Below are positions 1 to 7,473 of a DNA stretch of 9,447 bases, piece after piece; the first letter of the stretch is position 1; each line of letters opens with the position of its first letter. The notes under the pieces are model-generated. The model made no database searches and had not been told where the DNA came from. It saw nothing but the letters and a program-made list of their open reading frames with translations. A program made the position numbers and the translations under genes. The DNA comes from an uncultured Planctomycetota bacterium (GTDB taxonomy: Bacteria; Planctomycetota; Phycisphaerae; Sedimentisphaerales; Anaerobacaceae): assembly GCA_903927855.1 (NCBI GenBank), contig CAIYOL010000122.1, positions 1 to 9,447 of the forward strand. The letters are read 5' to 3'.

Positions 1-1020
1 GGGGCCGCCAAATATATCGATATGGCGGATTATCGCGTCGAATGGAGCCGCGACGGCCGAAAAAACATAGTCATCGTAATATCAATAAAAGACACGATAA
101 TGCTGGAATGTGAAACGGCAGCATTAGAAAAAGCGATTGAAACAAGCTCAAACCAGGGGCCGATGTTCCTTTTAATTGAGATAGATACGCCGGGCGGCCG
201 AGGAGACCTTATGAAACGAATCTGCAGCGCAATTACAAAGACAGATAATTGCCTGACGGTCGCGTTTGTGAGCGGAGGGGAATACGGCGGGGCATATTCG
301 GCAGGGGCGATTATCGCATTGGCGTGCGACCGGATATATATGGCAGACGATACGTCCATTGGGGCGGCGACGCCAATAATAATATCGAAAACCGAAGTGA
401 AAGATTTAAAATCAGCTTACGGCTCAACGGTCGGCGAGAAATTTATGTCCGCGAGCCGGGCATATATAGCGAGTTTAGCAGAACAAAACCACCGGCCGGG
501 CGCAATAGCCAGGGCGATGGTCGACAAAGACATCGAGGTCATAGAAGTATCCGAGAATGACGAAAGATTTTTTATCGAGCCGAAAGACAAGAAAAAGGAA
601 CAAACTGTAGTTCGAACATTGAACAAGAGGGGATCGCTGCTTACCTTGACTGCCGGTGAAGCTGTCGAATGCGGGATAGCAAACGGGCTGGCGGCATCAC
701 CCAAGGCAATTGTATCAACACTGAAATTAGAAAATCCCCGTATTGTTCCCAACAATGATGCAGCCAAAGCCAGAAAAGCGTTCGAAGCCGCCGAAGAGAA
801 GCTTGAGAAACTGCGAATCAGCACCGACCGTTATCTCAAGGAAATCAAAATCAGTAATAACAAACAGGAGGTGATACAGTTTTTGAACGTAGTCATTAAA
901 AACCTCGAAGATATAATTGCGCTGGGGAGGTCATATCCTGATTTAGAGATTGACGAAGGGGCATGCAAGGAATCGATGAATTCGGCTAAAACGCTGCTCA
1001 GAAATATCAAAAAACCATAA
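1..1020 (+). CDS. NfeD/S49-type ClpP-fold serine protease, 5' end outside window
   Basis: This is a ClpP-fold peptidase of the kind found at the N-terminus of NfeD proteins and in SDH/S49 proteases. Numbering from the ATG at 22, the signature DTPGG lies at residues 55-59, the nucleophile region GGAYSAG at 89-95 with Ser93 as predicted nucleophile, and SIGAATPI at 112-119. Lys140, just before the AYIASLAE segment, aligns with the catalytic Lys of archaeal NfeD proteases (alignment from memory), which suggests a Ser-Lys dyad. The reading frame is open to base 1 and the ATG at 22 has no Shine-Dalgarno sequence, so the true start, and any signal peptide, probably lies upstream. After about residue 235 the protein continues as a charged, helical, probably coiled-coil tail to residue 332. 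The transmembrane and OB-fold parts of full NfeD are absent. Substrate unknown. The family call is firm; the biological role is not. Confidence 0.8.
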   Translation, partial: GAAKYIDMADYRVEWSRDGRKNIVIVISIKDTIMLECETAALEKAIETSSNQGPMFLLIEIDTPGGRGDLMKRICSAITKTDNCLTVAFVSGGEYGGAYSAGAIIALACDRIYMADDTSIGAATPIIISKTEVKDLKSAYGSTVGEKFMSASRAYIASLAEQNHRPGAIARAMVDKDIEVIEVSENDERFFIEPKDKKKEQTVVRTLNKRGSLLTLTAGEAVECGIANGLAASPKAIVSTLKLENPRIVPNNDAAKARKAFEAAEEKLEKLRISTDRYLKEIKISNNKQEVIQFLNVVIKNLEDIIALGRSYPDLEIDEGACKESMNSAKTLLRNIKKP

Positions 1021-1127
1021 TAGCTTTTGCTTTCGGGGGAGATTCACTTTTCACGTGCCAATCTCAGAGCAAACAGGATTATTCCACTTGAAAAGTGCAG
1101 GTAAATTTGGTAATAGATTGTCCCATT
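1021..1127. repeat. intergenic region with interlocking inverted repeats
   Basis: The gap before dacB holds two perfect inverted repeats. GAGATT (1039-1044) pairs with AATCTC (1060-1065). CACTTTTCA (1045-1053) pairs with TGAAAAGTG (1089-1097). The left arm of the second lies in the loop of the first, so they interlock like a pseudoknot. The palindrome CACGTG (1052-1057) also lies inside. No T-run follows either stem, so neither looks like an intrinsic terminator. I see no convincing sigma-70 promoter here; TTGAAA at 1089 has no well-placed -10 element. Confidence 0.45.
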
Positions 1128-2537
1128 ATGAAGATTCAAATTAGAAAGTTATTAGTTACGGCGGTATTTGGCGCCTGTTTCGTCGATATCGCTTCGGCGG
1201 GTCTGACAGAAAAAATCGACGGCATTATTAACAAGTCCTCACAAAAGGGCGTTCAATATTCCATCGCCATCGTAAAGGCAGATTCGGGCGAGGCAGTGTA
1301 CGGCCACGATGCAAACAAGGCAATGATTCCGGCTTCAAATATGAAGATAGTTACCAGCGCGGCGGCGCTGAAATACTTAGGGCCCGATTACAAGTTTACA
1401 ACAGAGGTCGGCCTTTGCGGCGATACGTTAGTAGTAAAGGGGAGTGGAGACCCGCTATTGGGCGACGAAGTTACGGACGCTAAATACAAAAGGGAACCGG
1501 GGTGGGTATTTAAAGACATAGCAGCATCGCTAAAACAAAATAATGTAACGGCCATCAAGGACATTATCGTTGACGGCAGCATATTCGATAACGAACGGGT
1601 GCATCCGGACTGGCCAAAGGAACAGTTAAACCAATGGTATGCCTGCGAAGTGAGCGGCCTGAACTACAATGACAATTGCATCGCGATAACCGTTAAAAAT
1701 ACCAACGGCAACATAACCATCGAAACTAAGCCGGAAACCAGCTTCGTAAAGATACTCAATGAGATTAAGCCAATCCAAGCAGGTAAAAGCGCGGTTGGGC
1801 CGTATCGCAATCAGACACCAAACAGCATCACCCTAAAGGGCCAATGCCAAAAACAGGAAGGGCCGTTCGATTACGCGATTGAAAAACCTGCCGAATTTTT
1901 CGGATTTTTGCTGCAGGAGAATTTGGCCAAGGCTGGAATTAAAGCAGATGGACAAATAATTGAAAAGCCCGTACCTAACGATTGCAATTACAAGAAAATC
2001 GCCGAATACAGCACGCCAATAACAGATTGCCTGGCGCGCTGCAACAAGAACAGTCTCGGGCTGGCGGCGGAGGCGCTTTTTAAAACCATTGCGGCCAAGA
2101 AGGCCACCCCAGACGGCAAAAACGGCGGCTGGGCGAAGGGACGAGAATTAATCAGCAATTATATGCTGGGACTCGGGATTGAGAGGGGAGAATTTTATAT
2201 CGACGACGGCAGCGGGCTCAGCAGAGAAAACAAAATCAGCGCAAATGCCATCACGAAGGTGCTGTCAGATGTTTACAAAGGCAAGGACTGGGAGGTTTAT
2301 AAAAATTCGCTTGCGACAGGCGGGGTAGACGGGACGATAGGCAAATATTTCAAAGAAGAAAAGTACAAAGGCAAAATTTTCGGCAAGACCGGATATATCG
2401 CCGGCGTTACAACATTTTCCGGAGTATGCAGAGGCAGGGGAGGGGAATATATATTTTCCATCCTGGCCAATAAAACCAAGGGGGGGACACGAGAAGCACT
2501 CAACAATATAGCAAAAGCGATTATCGATGAAAATTAG
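1128..2537 (+). CDS. dacB: PBP4-type D-alanyl-D-alanine carboxypeptidase/endopeptidase (peptidase S13)
   Basis: A periplasmic low-molecular-weight class C penicillin-binding protein that trims or cleaves peptidoglycan peptides. From the ATG at 1128 it has 469 residues, close to the usual PBP4 length. An in-frame GTG at 1095 would add 11 residues, but the ATG leaves a clean signal peptide: MKIQIRK, a hydrophobic stretch, then an Ala-Ser-Ala-Gly cleavage region near residue 25. Neither start has a strong Shine-Dalgarno sequence. The SxxK motif is SNMK, with nucleophile Ser70 and Lys73. The KTG motif is Lys420-Thr421-Gly422. The family segments DGSGLS (about 362-370) and DGTIGKYF are also present. 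Unusually, the expected S-x-N motif reads S-L-G (Ser309-Leu310-Gly311) in an otherwise typical NKNSLGLAAEALF context, so the catalytic Asn is replaced by Gly. The family is certain; whether the enzyme is fully active is open. Confidence 0.93.
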   Translation: MKIQIRKLLVTAVFGACFVDIASAGLTEKIDGIINKSSQKGVQYSIAIVKADSGEAVYGHDANKAMIPASNMKIVTSAAALKYLGPDYKFTTEVGLCGDTLVVKGSGDPLLGDEVTDAKYKREPGWVFKDIAASLKQNNVTAIKDIIVDGSIFDNERVHPDWPKEQLNQWYACEVSGLNYNDNCIAITVKNTNGNITIETKPETSFVKILNEIKPIQAGKSAVGPYRNQTPNSITLKGQCQKQEGPFDYAIEKPAEFFGFLLQENLAKAGIKADGQIIEKPVPNDCNYKKIAEYSTPITDCLARCNKNSLGLAAEALFKTIAAKKATPDGKNGGWAKGRELISNYMLGLGIERGEFYIDDGSGLSRENKISANAITKVLSDVYKGKDWEVYKNSLATGGVDGTIGKYFKEEKYKGKIFGKTGYIAGVTTFSGVCRGRGGEYIFSILANKTKGGTREALNNIAKAIIDEN

Positions 2538-2558
2538 CGGGCGTAATAAACCGCAGGA

Positions 2559-4106
2559 TTAACGTCTGAAGTAGACTATAACGTCATTTTCATAAATTTT
2601 TTCTTCCCAATTTTTAGCGTCAAGCTGGACGGTCATCTGGAAAAGCGGGTCTTCGAGAAAATCATATTCTACGCCAAGTATCACAGCCGACGGCGGTGAA
2701 TCTTCAAGCAGTGCCTTAAGTGTTTCCGGGCCTGCTGCCTTGATAGTTTCAAGGTCGGCATTTGCCATTAAATCGGCAACCCTGTAAATGAAAGGACCGG
2801 AGGCAAGCTGAGGGTAGATATCACAGCGGCCTTCGAGGGCGTAAAGAGGGGCCAGGGTGAGTATTAGTTTCGGGCTTTTAGTCTTCCCGGCAATATCCTG
2901 TGAAATCCGATGCAGACAAATCGGAGGCCAGCTTTGCGGACAAAAAAGCTTAGGGACCCTGCGCAATACAAGAGGGTTTGATGCCACTGCCGCAACTGCA
3001 CAGGCAATTACTATAACACAGGCCAGCTTAAAATGCCTATTAAGACCGGTATCAGAGTTAAGTTTTCTCAAGTACAGAAGCGGGAAAACAAAGCTGATTA
3101 CTATGAAAGGGACCGGCATCGCGAAGTGTTGTTCCCATGTTATCGGCATAGCCAGAGCAATTATAAAAAAGACGAAAGCCAGCAGGACGGCGAGTAACAG
3201 ATTTGGCGCGTTCGATATTGTCAGTTCGCGACGTTTCCAGGCAACTATCAGGCAGAGGTAAATCGCTATCAAGACAAGGACAAGGCAGCCCTGCGGCGAC
3301 AGGAAGAGGAATACCATATCAAGCTTGCTATGAAACATACCGGTTTGGCGCACCCATTCATTGTTAAGTATGGACATCTGGAAGATGTTTAGAAGAAACG
3401 CCCGCGGCGCCAGAGCTATTGTCCAAAGCGGCCAAATCACAACAACCGCCGCAGCAGTTAAAAAAGGCAAGATGGTTTTAAATTTTTGTTTCATCGAACC
3501 GGCCGGCCGGGTCAGCAAAACAACGAAAAACAACAGCTGCACGAGGGCTACAGTTATCCGCATACAGGTCGCCAAGGTTAGCAGGGCAGCGATGACGGCA
3601 ATCCGCCAATATTTTGACTTTTCCTTAAAATCAATAGATATGAACAACCAGAAGGACAGCACGACACATAAGATTACAACATCGTTATTCCAGGCGAAGC
3701 CGTTGGCATAATCGACGAAATTATTGAATACATACAGGATAGCGACTGAGGCGCTTAAAAGCATGGCGGAAATTGGAAAAGAGCCAAGGATGCGCCAATA
3801 TATACCGACGATACAAACGATTACGAGAATATCGCACAAACATGAGAAGATTCGAGCGACAAGCAGAAAATGCGTTGTGTTCAATATACTGAACATGGCG
3901 GCGCAGAGCAACGGGTGGAACGGCATCTGTGACGGGTACGAAAAATCCCTGTAAATCATTTTGCCCTGTGCCAGCAGAACACCAGCTGTGCAGTACATTT
4001 GTTCATCGCAGCCAAGAGGCTTGGTCATACTATCGGCAAAGATTACAAGCGAAAGCGCTACAAGTATTAACAAAACAAAAGTATTAGCAACTTTTGGCGA
4101 CATCAT
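2559..4106 (-). CDS. GT-C-type polytopic membrane glycosyltransferase (ArnT/PMT_2-like)
   Basis: A 515-residue, very hydrophobic protein with roughly ten or more membrane segments, the first at residues 9-25. The following extracytoplasmic loop carries GCDEQMY, with Asp34-Glu35, then a G-x-x-x-Y-R-D-F stretch and a Pro/His-rich segment (MPFHPLL). This arrangement is typical of the PMT_2/GT39 and RgtA-D-like superfamily, which transfers sugars from lipid-phosphate donors at the outer face of the inner membrane. The C-terminal 110 or so residues are more soluble and end in a charged VIVYFRR tail. Tandem start codons (MM) lie at 4101-4106 without a clear Shine-Dalgarno sequence. The gene lies 45 bases after the histidine kinase, so it is probably co-transcribed and may be translationally coupled. 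Its stop faces the dacB stop at 21 bases. Donor and acceptor cannot be deduced; a non-enzymatic membrane protein of the same fold is possible. Confidence 0.72.
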   Translation of the reverse strand: MMSPKVANTFVLLILVALSLVIFADSMTKPLGCDEQMYCTAGVLLAQGKMIYRDFSYPSQMPFHPLLCAAMFSILNTTHFLLVARIFSCLCDILVIVCIVGIYWRILGSFPISAMLLSASVAILYVFNNFVDYANGFAWNNDVVILCVVLSFWLFISIDFKEKSKYWRIAVIAALLTLATCMRITVALVQLLFFVVLLTRPAGSMKQKFKTILPFLTAAAVVVIWPLWTIALAPRAFLLNIFQMSILNNEWVRQTGMFHSKLDMVFLFLSPQGCLVLVLIAIYLCLIVAWKRRELTISNAPNLLLAVLLAFVFFIIALAMPITWEQHFAMPVPFIVISFVFPLLYLRKLNSDTGLNRHFKLACVIVIACAVAAVASNPLVLRRVPKLFCPQSWPPICLHRISQDIAGKTKSPKLILTLAPLYALEGRCDIYPQLASGPFIYRVADLMANADLETIKAAGPETLKALLEDSPPSAVILGVEYDFLEDPLFQMTVQLDAKNWEEKIYENDVIVYFRR

Positions 4107-4151
4107 ATTTAATTTTAGATTTGCGATCCGAGGAGGTAACCGCTGCGGCCA

Positions 4152-4973
4152 TTACACCAATTTGACGTTCGAGTCTGACCGTAAGAACTCAGGCAACGGT
4201 TTGGGCAGTGTTATTTTAAATGTTGTTCCGCCAGCCGGTTTGGATTCGACCGAAACGCAGCCTCCGTGGTCATCTATTACTCTTTTTACGAAAAAAAGAC
4301 CGAGTCCGGAACCTGAGTGCTGTGACGGCGACTCTCTATTCGCCTTTGTAGTGAAAAACGGCTGAAAAATCTTTTCCAAGTTAGCTGGCTCAATTCCGCA
4401 GCCGGTATCGGAAAGCTCTATTTGAACGGCATCAGCGGTATCACAGGCTTTAATGGTCAGGACGCCGCCGCGGGGCAGCATTGCGTCGCGGGCATTGAGA
4501 ATTAAATTCATTAAAACCTGCTGAAGCTGAACAGGTATAGCCAAAACCGTCAAATCCTTCGGAATTTGTACGTTAACAGTTATACCATCTTTTGCAAAAT
4601 CCCGACACAGACAGGTAAAAACGTTTTCAACCAAAGCAGCCAAGGGCGTGCTTTGCTTTTCCTGAGTTTGGCCATTCGCCACGGCGAGCATACTTTCCAT
4701 AATTCTGGAGGCGTGCCCGCAATTGCGGACGACTTTTTGAAGTGCCTTTTCGGACAGGAGTTTATCATCAGGATTTTTCAGGGAAAGGGCCGCGAAATTA
4801 GCCAGAGGCGTGAGCAAGTTATTGATTTCGTGTGCAACCATACAGGTAGTGGTGCCGATGTTGGCAAGGGCCTGTAGTTGAGTGAACTGGGATTGTAAGG
4901 CATCATTCTGCTGCTGCTGATTTGTGAGGCGCTTGTGCAAAGAAAGGCGTTTTTCGATTATCCTTGTCAACAT
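4152..4973 (-). CDS. soluble histidine kinase without a sensor domain
   Basis: A 273-residue sensor-kinase core. Residues 1-37 form a Gln-rich coiled coil (a QQQQ run at 19-22). The DHp H-box is MVAHEINNLLTPL, with phosphoacceptor His48. The HATPase_c domain follows: N-box with Asn156 and Asn160, G1 box DTGCGI (Asp189, Gly191, Gly193), F-box FQPFF (203-207) and G2 box GSGLGL (221-226). The H-box with E-I-N-N and the short core resemble NtrB-like (HisKA) kinases. There is no transmembrane helix, PAS, GAF or receiver domain, and no response regulator gene is adjacent, so the input and partner must come from elsewhere. AGGAG lies 3 bases before the ATG, a rather short spacing; the next Met is residue 45, too late for a functional start. 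It lies 93 bases downstream of hisI with no clear promoter between, so it may be read from the hisI side. Confidence 0.9.
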   Translation of the reverse strand: MLTRIIEKRLSLHKRLTNQQQQNDALQSQFTQLQALANIGTTTCMVAHEINNLLTPLANFAALSLKNPDDKLLSEKALQKVVRNCGHASRIMESMLAVANGQTQEKQSTPLAALVENVFTCLCRDFAKDGITVNVQIPKDLTVLAIPVQLQQVLMNLILNARDAMLPRGGVLTIKACDTADAVQIELSDTGCGIEPANLEKIFQPFFTTKANRESPSQHSGSGLGLFFVKRVIDDHGGCVSVESKPAGGTTFKITLPKPLPEFLRSDSNVKLV

Positions 4974-5066
4974 TAGCTCCTGATAATAGTGTTTACACAG
5001 TTACCAATATTTATATCGACCCCCAAAGCAGTTTTTCTTGAGCTATGGTGCTCAATGCGGTTTTTC

Positions 5067-5480
5067 TTATTTTTTGTAGGCTTCTTTGGGGTCGTAGACT
5101 TTTTTTGCGACAAATTCGAGCTTATCGCTGCCGCCCTTTTTCAATGCGCGGTAGAAACAGGATTGGCGACCTGTGTGACATTGACCGGCCTCGACGGTCA
5201 CTTTGAGGAGGAGGCAGTCCTGGTCACAATCGACGAGTATCTGTTCTACTTTCTGGAAGTGTCCGCTTTCTTCGCCTTTTTTCCATAATTTTTGTCGCGA
5301 TGTGCTGAAGTATGTGGCGTAGCCGGTCTGAATAGTCAAATCAAGGGCCTGTCGATTCATAGAGGCGGCCATCAAAACCTGGCCTGTTTTTGCATCTTGA
5401 GCGATTGCCTTAATCAAGCCGTTGCTGTCAAATTCCGGAGTAAAATCAGCACTTTCTTCGATATTCTGTTTTGCAGCCAT
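5067..5480 (-). CDS. hisI: phosphoribosyl-AMP cyclohydrolase
   Basis: Opens the purine ring of phosphoribosyl-AMP, the third step of histidine synthesis, in the cytoplasm. The product has 137 residues from the ATG at 5480. That start is preferred over an in-frame TTG at 5495 because GAGGG sits 8 bases before the ATG. The metal motif VDCDQD carries the Mg ligands Asp84, Asp86 and Asp88 and the shared Zn ligand Cys85. The CHTGRQSC motif supplies Zn ligands Cys101 and Cys108, with the family spacing of 16 and 7 residues from Cys85. It is monofunctional: there is no HisE (phosphoribosyl-ATP pyrophosphatase) fusion. An extra Cys (residue 89) follows the DCDQD motif, where Ala is common. No other his gene is in the window, so it appears detached from a his operon. 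It is transcribed divergently from the UPF0104 gene. Confidence 0.95.
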   Translation of the reverse strand: MAAKQNIEESADFTPEFDSNGLIKAIAQDAKTGQVLMAASMNRQALDLTIQTGYATYFSTSRQKLWKKGEESGHFQKVEQILVDCDQDCLLLKVTVEAGQCHTGRQSCFYRALKKGGSDKLEFVAKKVYDPKEAYKK

Positions 5481-5510
5481 TTGTAGGGCCCTCAAATAGT
5501 CAGTTTTCGA

Positions 5511-5539
5511 TTGTCAATTATCAATTTACCGGTTATTAT
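5511..5539 (+). promoter_or_regulatory. sigma-70-like promoter for the UPF0104 gene
   Basis: TTGTCA (5511-5516) and TATTAT (5534-5539) each match the consensus at five of six positions and are separated by exactly 17 bases. Transcription would begin near 5546, about 28 bases before the ATG at 5574. This also argues against the TTG at 5511 as a start codon, since it lies inside the -35 box. An imperfect dyad, ATTG...CAAT at 5510-5525, covers the -35 element and could be a regulator site, but this is only suggestive. Confidence 0.6.
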
Positions 5540-5573
5540 CTACGAAAACAAGTTTTTTAAGGTATTTGTTGCG

Positions 5574-6617
5574 ATGCCCTCCACCAAAGCCGGCAGAAGA
5601 AGATACTTGTGGCATGCACTGCGGTTTATCATAGCAGCAGGCGCACTTTATCTGGCATTCAGGAAGGTCGACTGGCCTGAACTCAGTCGACTGCTGCTGC
5701 GGCTGAATATATGGGTTTCGGTGTGTGCATTAGGTCTGTATGTTGCGAGCCAACTGATATTCGTGTCGCGATGGTATCTGCTGCTTAGGGTGCAATCGGT
5801 CAAAATAGGATACTGGGCCGCTGTTCGGCTGCATTTCCTGGGCCTGCTCTACAACAATGCGCTGCCAAGTTCGGTTGGCGGAGACGTACTACGTGCGTGG
5901 TACGTGACGAAGCACACCGACAGGAAGGTCGAGGCGGCGACAAGCGTTATAGTTGACCGCGCGATAGGTGTGCTGGGGTTGTTTATGATGGCGGCGGGGG
6001 GGTACTGGTTTGTTCCTTCAGCGGCCCGGCAGGAAATGCTGCAACGATACGCCGAAATACCCCTCATTAAAGCTATGTGGATGCACAAGTGGCTGCTTGG
6101 AGGAATACTTCTTGTAGTTATAGTGGTCGAGCTGAGTCTGATTCTGACACAAAACGGAAGGAAAATGGTTCGCAGTGCGGTGTCACGCGTGAGTCACCGG
6201 GCGGCAATCACACTGAGCAGAATCAGACAGGCGGTGCAGCTTTACTACAAAAAGAAACTGGCGCTTTTTGCCAGTTTGCTGCTGACCTTCGGCTGTCAGG
6301 GGGTATTTATTCTCGGCTTATGGATAGTGGGCAAGGGGATGGATGTTGAGGCAGATGTTAAGTATTATTTTGTCTTTTTTCCCGTTTCATGGCTACTGGG
6401 GACGATTCCGCTTACGCCTGGCGGAGTCGGGGTGGTGGAATGGTCGGTACGTGTGATGTTTGAGGGAGCACAAGTGACGACAAATCACGCATCGGCGCTT
6501 GCGATGGCACAACGTGTGCTGTGGATTGCGGGCTCTCTTCCCGGAGCCGTGATACACCTGATGGGAACACATCTGCCGAAGGACTTTTCTGTTGACTATA
6601 ATAAGTCCATAGATTAA
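5574..6617 (+). CDS. UPF0104 / lysylphosphatidylglycerol synthase TM-region family membrane protein
   Basis: A 347-residue polytopic inner-membrane protein matching the membrane (flippase-like) domain of MprF and the AglD-like UPF0104 family. The first segment is at about residues 17-32. Family motifs are NNALPSSVGGDVLR (94-107), followed by a positively charged stretch, and PLTPGGVGVVEW (279-290) near the C-terminus. The aminoacyltransferase domain of full MprF is missing, so a role in lipid or lipid-linked glycan translocation is more likely than lipid lysylation; this is family-based inference. The ATG at 5574 is chosen over TTG at 5511 because the promoter overlaps the latter and the protein then starts with a short basic stretch (TKAGRRR) before the first helix. 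AAGG lies 11 bases upstream, a weak ribosome site. Confidence 0.83.
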   Translation: MPSTKAGRRRYLWHALRFIIAAGALYLAFRKVDWPELSRLLLRLNIWVSVCALGLYVASQLIFVSRWYLLLRVQSVKIGYWAAVRLHFLGLLYNNALPSSVGGDVLRAWYVTKHTDRKVEAATSVIVDRAIGVLGLFMMAAGGYWFVPSAARQEMLQRYAEIPLIKAMWMHKWLLGGILLVVIVVELSLILTQNGRKMVRSAVSRVSHRAAITLSRIRQAVQLYYKKKLALFASLLLTFGCQGVFILGLWIVGKGMDVEADVKYYFVFFPVSWLLGTIPLTPGGVGVVEWSVRVMFEGAQVTTNHASALAMAQRVLWIAGSLPGAVIHLMGTHLPKDFSVDYNKSID

Positions 6618-6723
6618 ATTACAGCGTTTTGGATAGAATACGGTTTTTATGCCCAGCCCCTATATGTCGGGGTTAGCTAAAAATCGATAACTCTATAACA
6701 GCAAAGGACTTGTTGTTAAAAAT
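6592..6723 (+). promoter_or_regulatory. possible promoter and leader of the DUF502 gene
   Basis: TTGACT (6592-6597) and TAAATT (6615-6620), 17 bases apart, could form a promoter overlapping the end of the preceding gene; the -10 element matches only four of six bases. The leader contains a small stem: AGCCCC (6655-6660) pairs with GGGGTT (6669-6674), with one G-U pair and an 8-base loop. No T-run follows, so it is not an intrinsic terminator. The nearest ribosome-site-like sequence, AAAGGA, lies about 15 bases before the ATG at 6724, which is long. Confidence 0.3.
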
Positions 6724-7449
6724 ATGCGTAATAGAGGACGTTTTAGAAGCTACTTTTTGCGTGGGCTGGCGGTATTACTGCCGACTATTTTAACAATCTG
6801 GATATTCCTCTGGGGCTACCAGTTCATCCAGGAAAATATCAGTGTCTATATAAACCGCGGGATAGTTCGGCTGGTAATGTCTTTACAGGATGGGCAAAAC
6901 TACCTTAGCGAAGAGGATATGGTTAAATTCTGGGTAGATGGGTGGGGGTCTATAGCTGGTTTTCTTATAGCTGTGGTCATGGTGTGCATAGTGGGTATAG
7001 TACTGACCAGTGTTGTGGGTAGAACACTGTGGCGAATGATTGAAAAATTCATAATGAATACGCCGTTTTTAAAACAGGTCTACCCTTACGTAAAACAAAT
7101 TACTGATTTTTTACTAAAACCGGAAGAGCAGGAAAAGTTATTTTCGAGGGTTGTTTTAGTCGAGTATCCGCGGAAAGGTATTTGGTCGGTTGGGATGGTT
7201 ACCGGCTCAGGGATTAAAAAAATAATAGATAAAACTGGAAAAGAATTTTTGTCTGTTTTTATTGCTAACTCACCTTCGCCACTTACAGGTTTTGTGATAT
7301 TGGTCCCGAAAGATGAAGTTATAGACGCCGGTATGGCAATAGAAGATGCAATTAGGTTTATCGTCAGCGGCGGGGTCATATCGCCGCAGTTGAGTAAAGG
7401 TAACAAAACCGGGGCCCTGTTGTACTCTGCGTCGTCAACCGGAGAGTAA
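6724..7449 (+). CDS. DUF502 family membrane protein
   Basis: A 241-residue protein of the DUF502 family, which also includes the plant COV (continuous vascular ring) proteins; its bacterial function is unknown. A basic N-terminus (RNRGRFRSYFLRG) precedes the first membrane helix at about 14-35. A loop of about 40 residues rich in acidic residues follows, then a second helix at about 75-99. Next comes the conserved segment TPFLKQVYPYVKQ and a soluble domain with VVLVEYPRKGIWSVG, TGFVILVP and SGGVISP, all typical of the family. The stop is 37 bases from the hpf start, so the two genes are probably co-transcribed. The length is usual for the family and no catalytic residues are known. Confidence 0.85.
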   Translation: MRNRGRFRSYFLRGLAVLLPTILTIWIFLWGYQFIQENISVYINRGIVRLVMSLQDGQNYLSEEDMVKFWVDGWGSIAGFLIAVVMVCIVGIVLTSVVGRTLWRMIEKFIMNTPFLKQVYPYVKQITDFLLKPEEQEKLFSRVVLVEYPRKGIWSVGMVTGSGIKKIIDKTGKEFLSVFIANSPSPLTGFVILVPKDEVIDAGMAIEDAIRFIVSGGVISPQLSKGNKTGALLYSASSTGE

Positions 7450-7473
7450 AAGGGATTTGTTGAAATATAGTTT

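Noticed and set aside
249..560. Open frame inside the protease gene on the + strand
   Set aside because: It is a frame-shifted shadow rich in Arg and Gly; the overlapping frame carries the conserved protease motifs.
1089..1119. TTGAAA followed by TAATAG/TAGATT as a dacB promoter
   Set aside because: Spacings of 16-19 bases give only poor -10 matches, and the transcript would begin almost at the start codon.
2538..2558. Possible bidirectional terminator between the convergent dacB and glycosyltransferase genes
   Set aside because: Only a 4-bp GCGG/CCGC stem with a 10-base loop is visible, with no T-run on either side.
2857..3954. Long open frames on the + strand opposite the glycosyltransferase gene
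   Set aside because: Their translations are basic, low-complexity and match no family. The - strand frame has a coherent membrane protein with the GT-C loop motif.
4131..4137. Perfect AGGAGGT Shine-Dalgarno-like sequence on the + strand
   Set aside because: No start codon with a plausible + strand gene follows; the region is antisense to the 3' end of the histidine kinase gene.
5038..5055. Perfect TTGAGC/GCTCAA hairpin between the kinase and hisI, considered as a terminator
   Set aside because: On the - strand, in which hisI is read, it is followed by A-rich rather than T-rich sequence, so it would not terminate hisI. On the + strand no gene ends there.
5496..5573. A - strand promoter for hisI, starting from TTGACA (complement of 5511-5516) or TTGATA
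   Set aside because: No -10 element at a suitable distance matches more than about half of the consensus, so I could not assign one.
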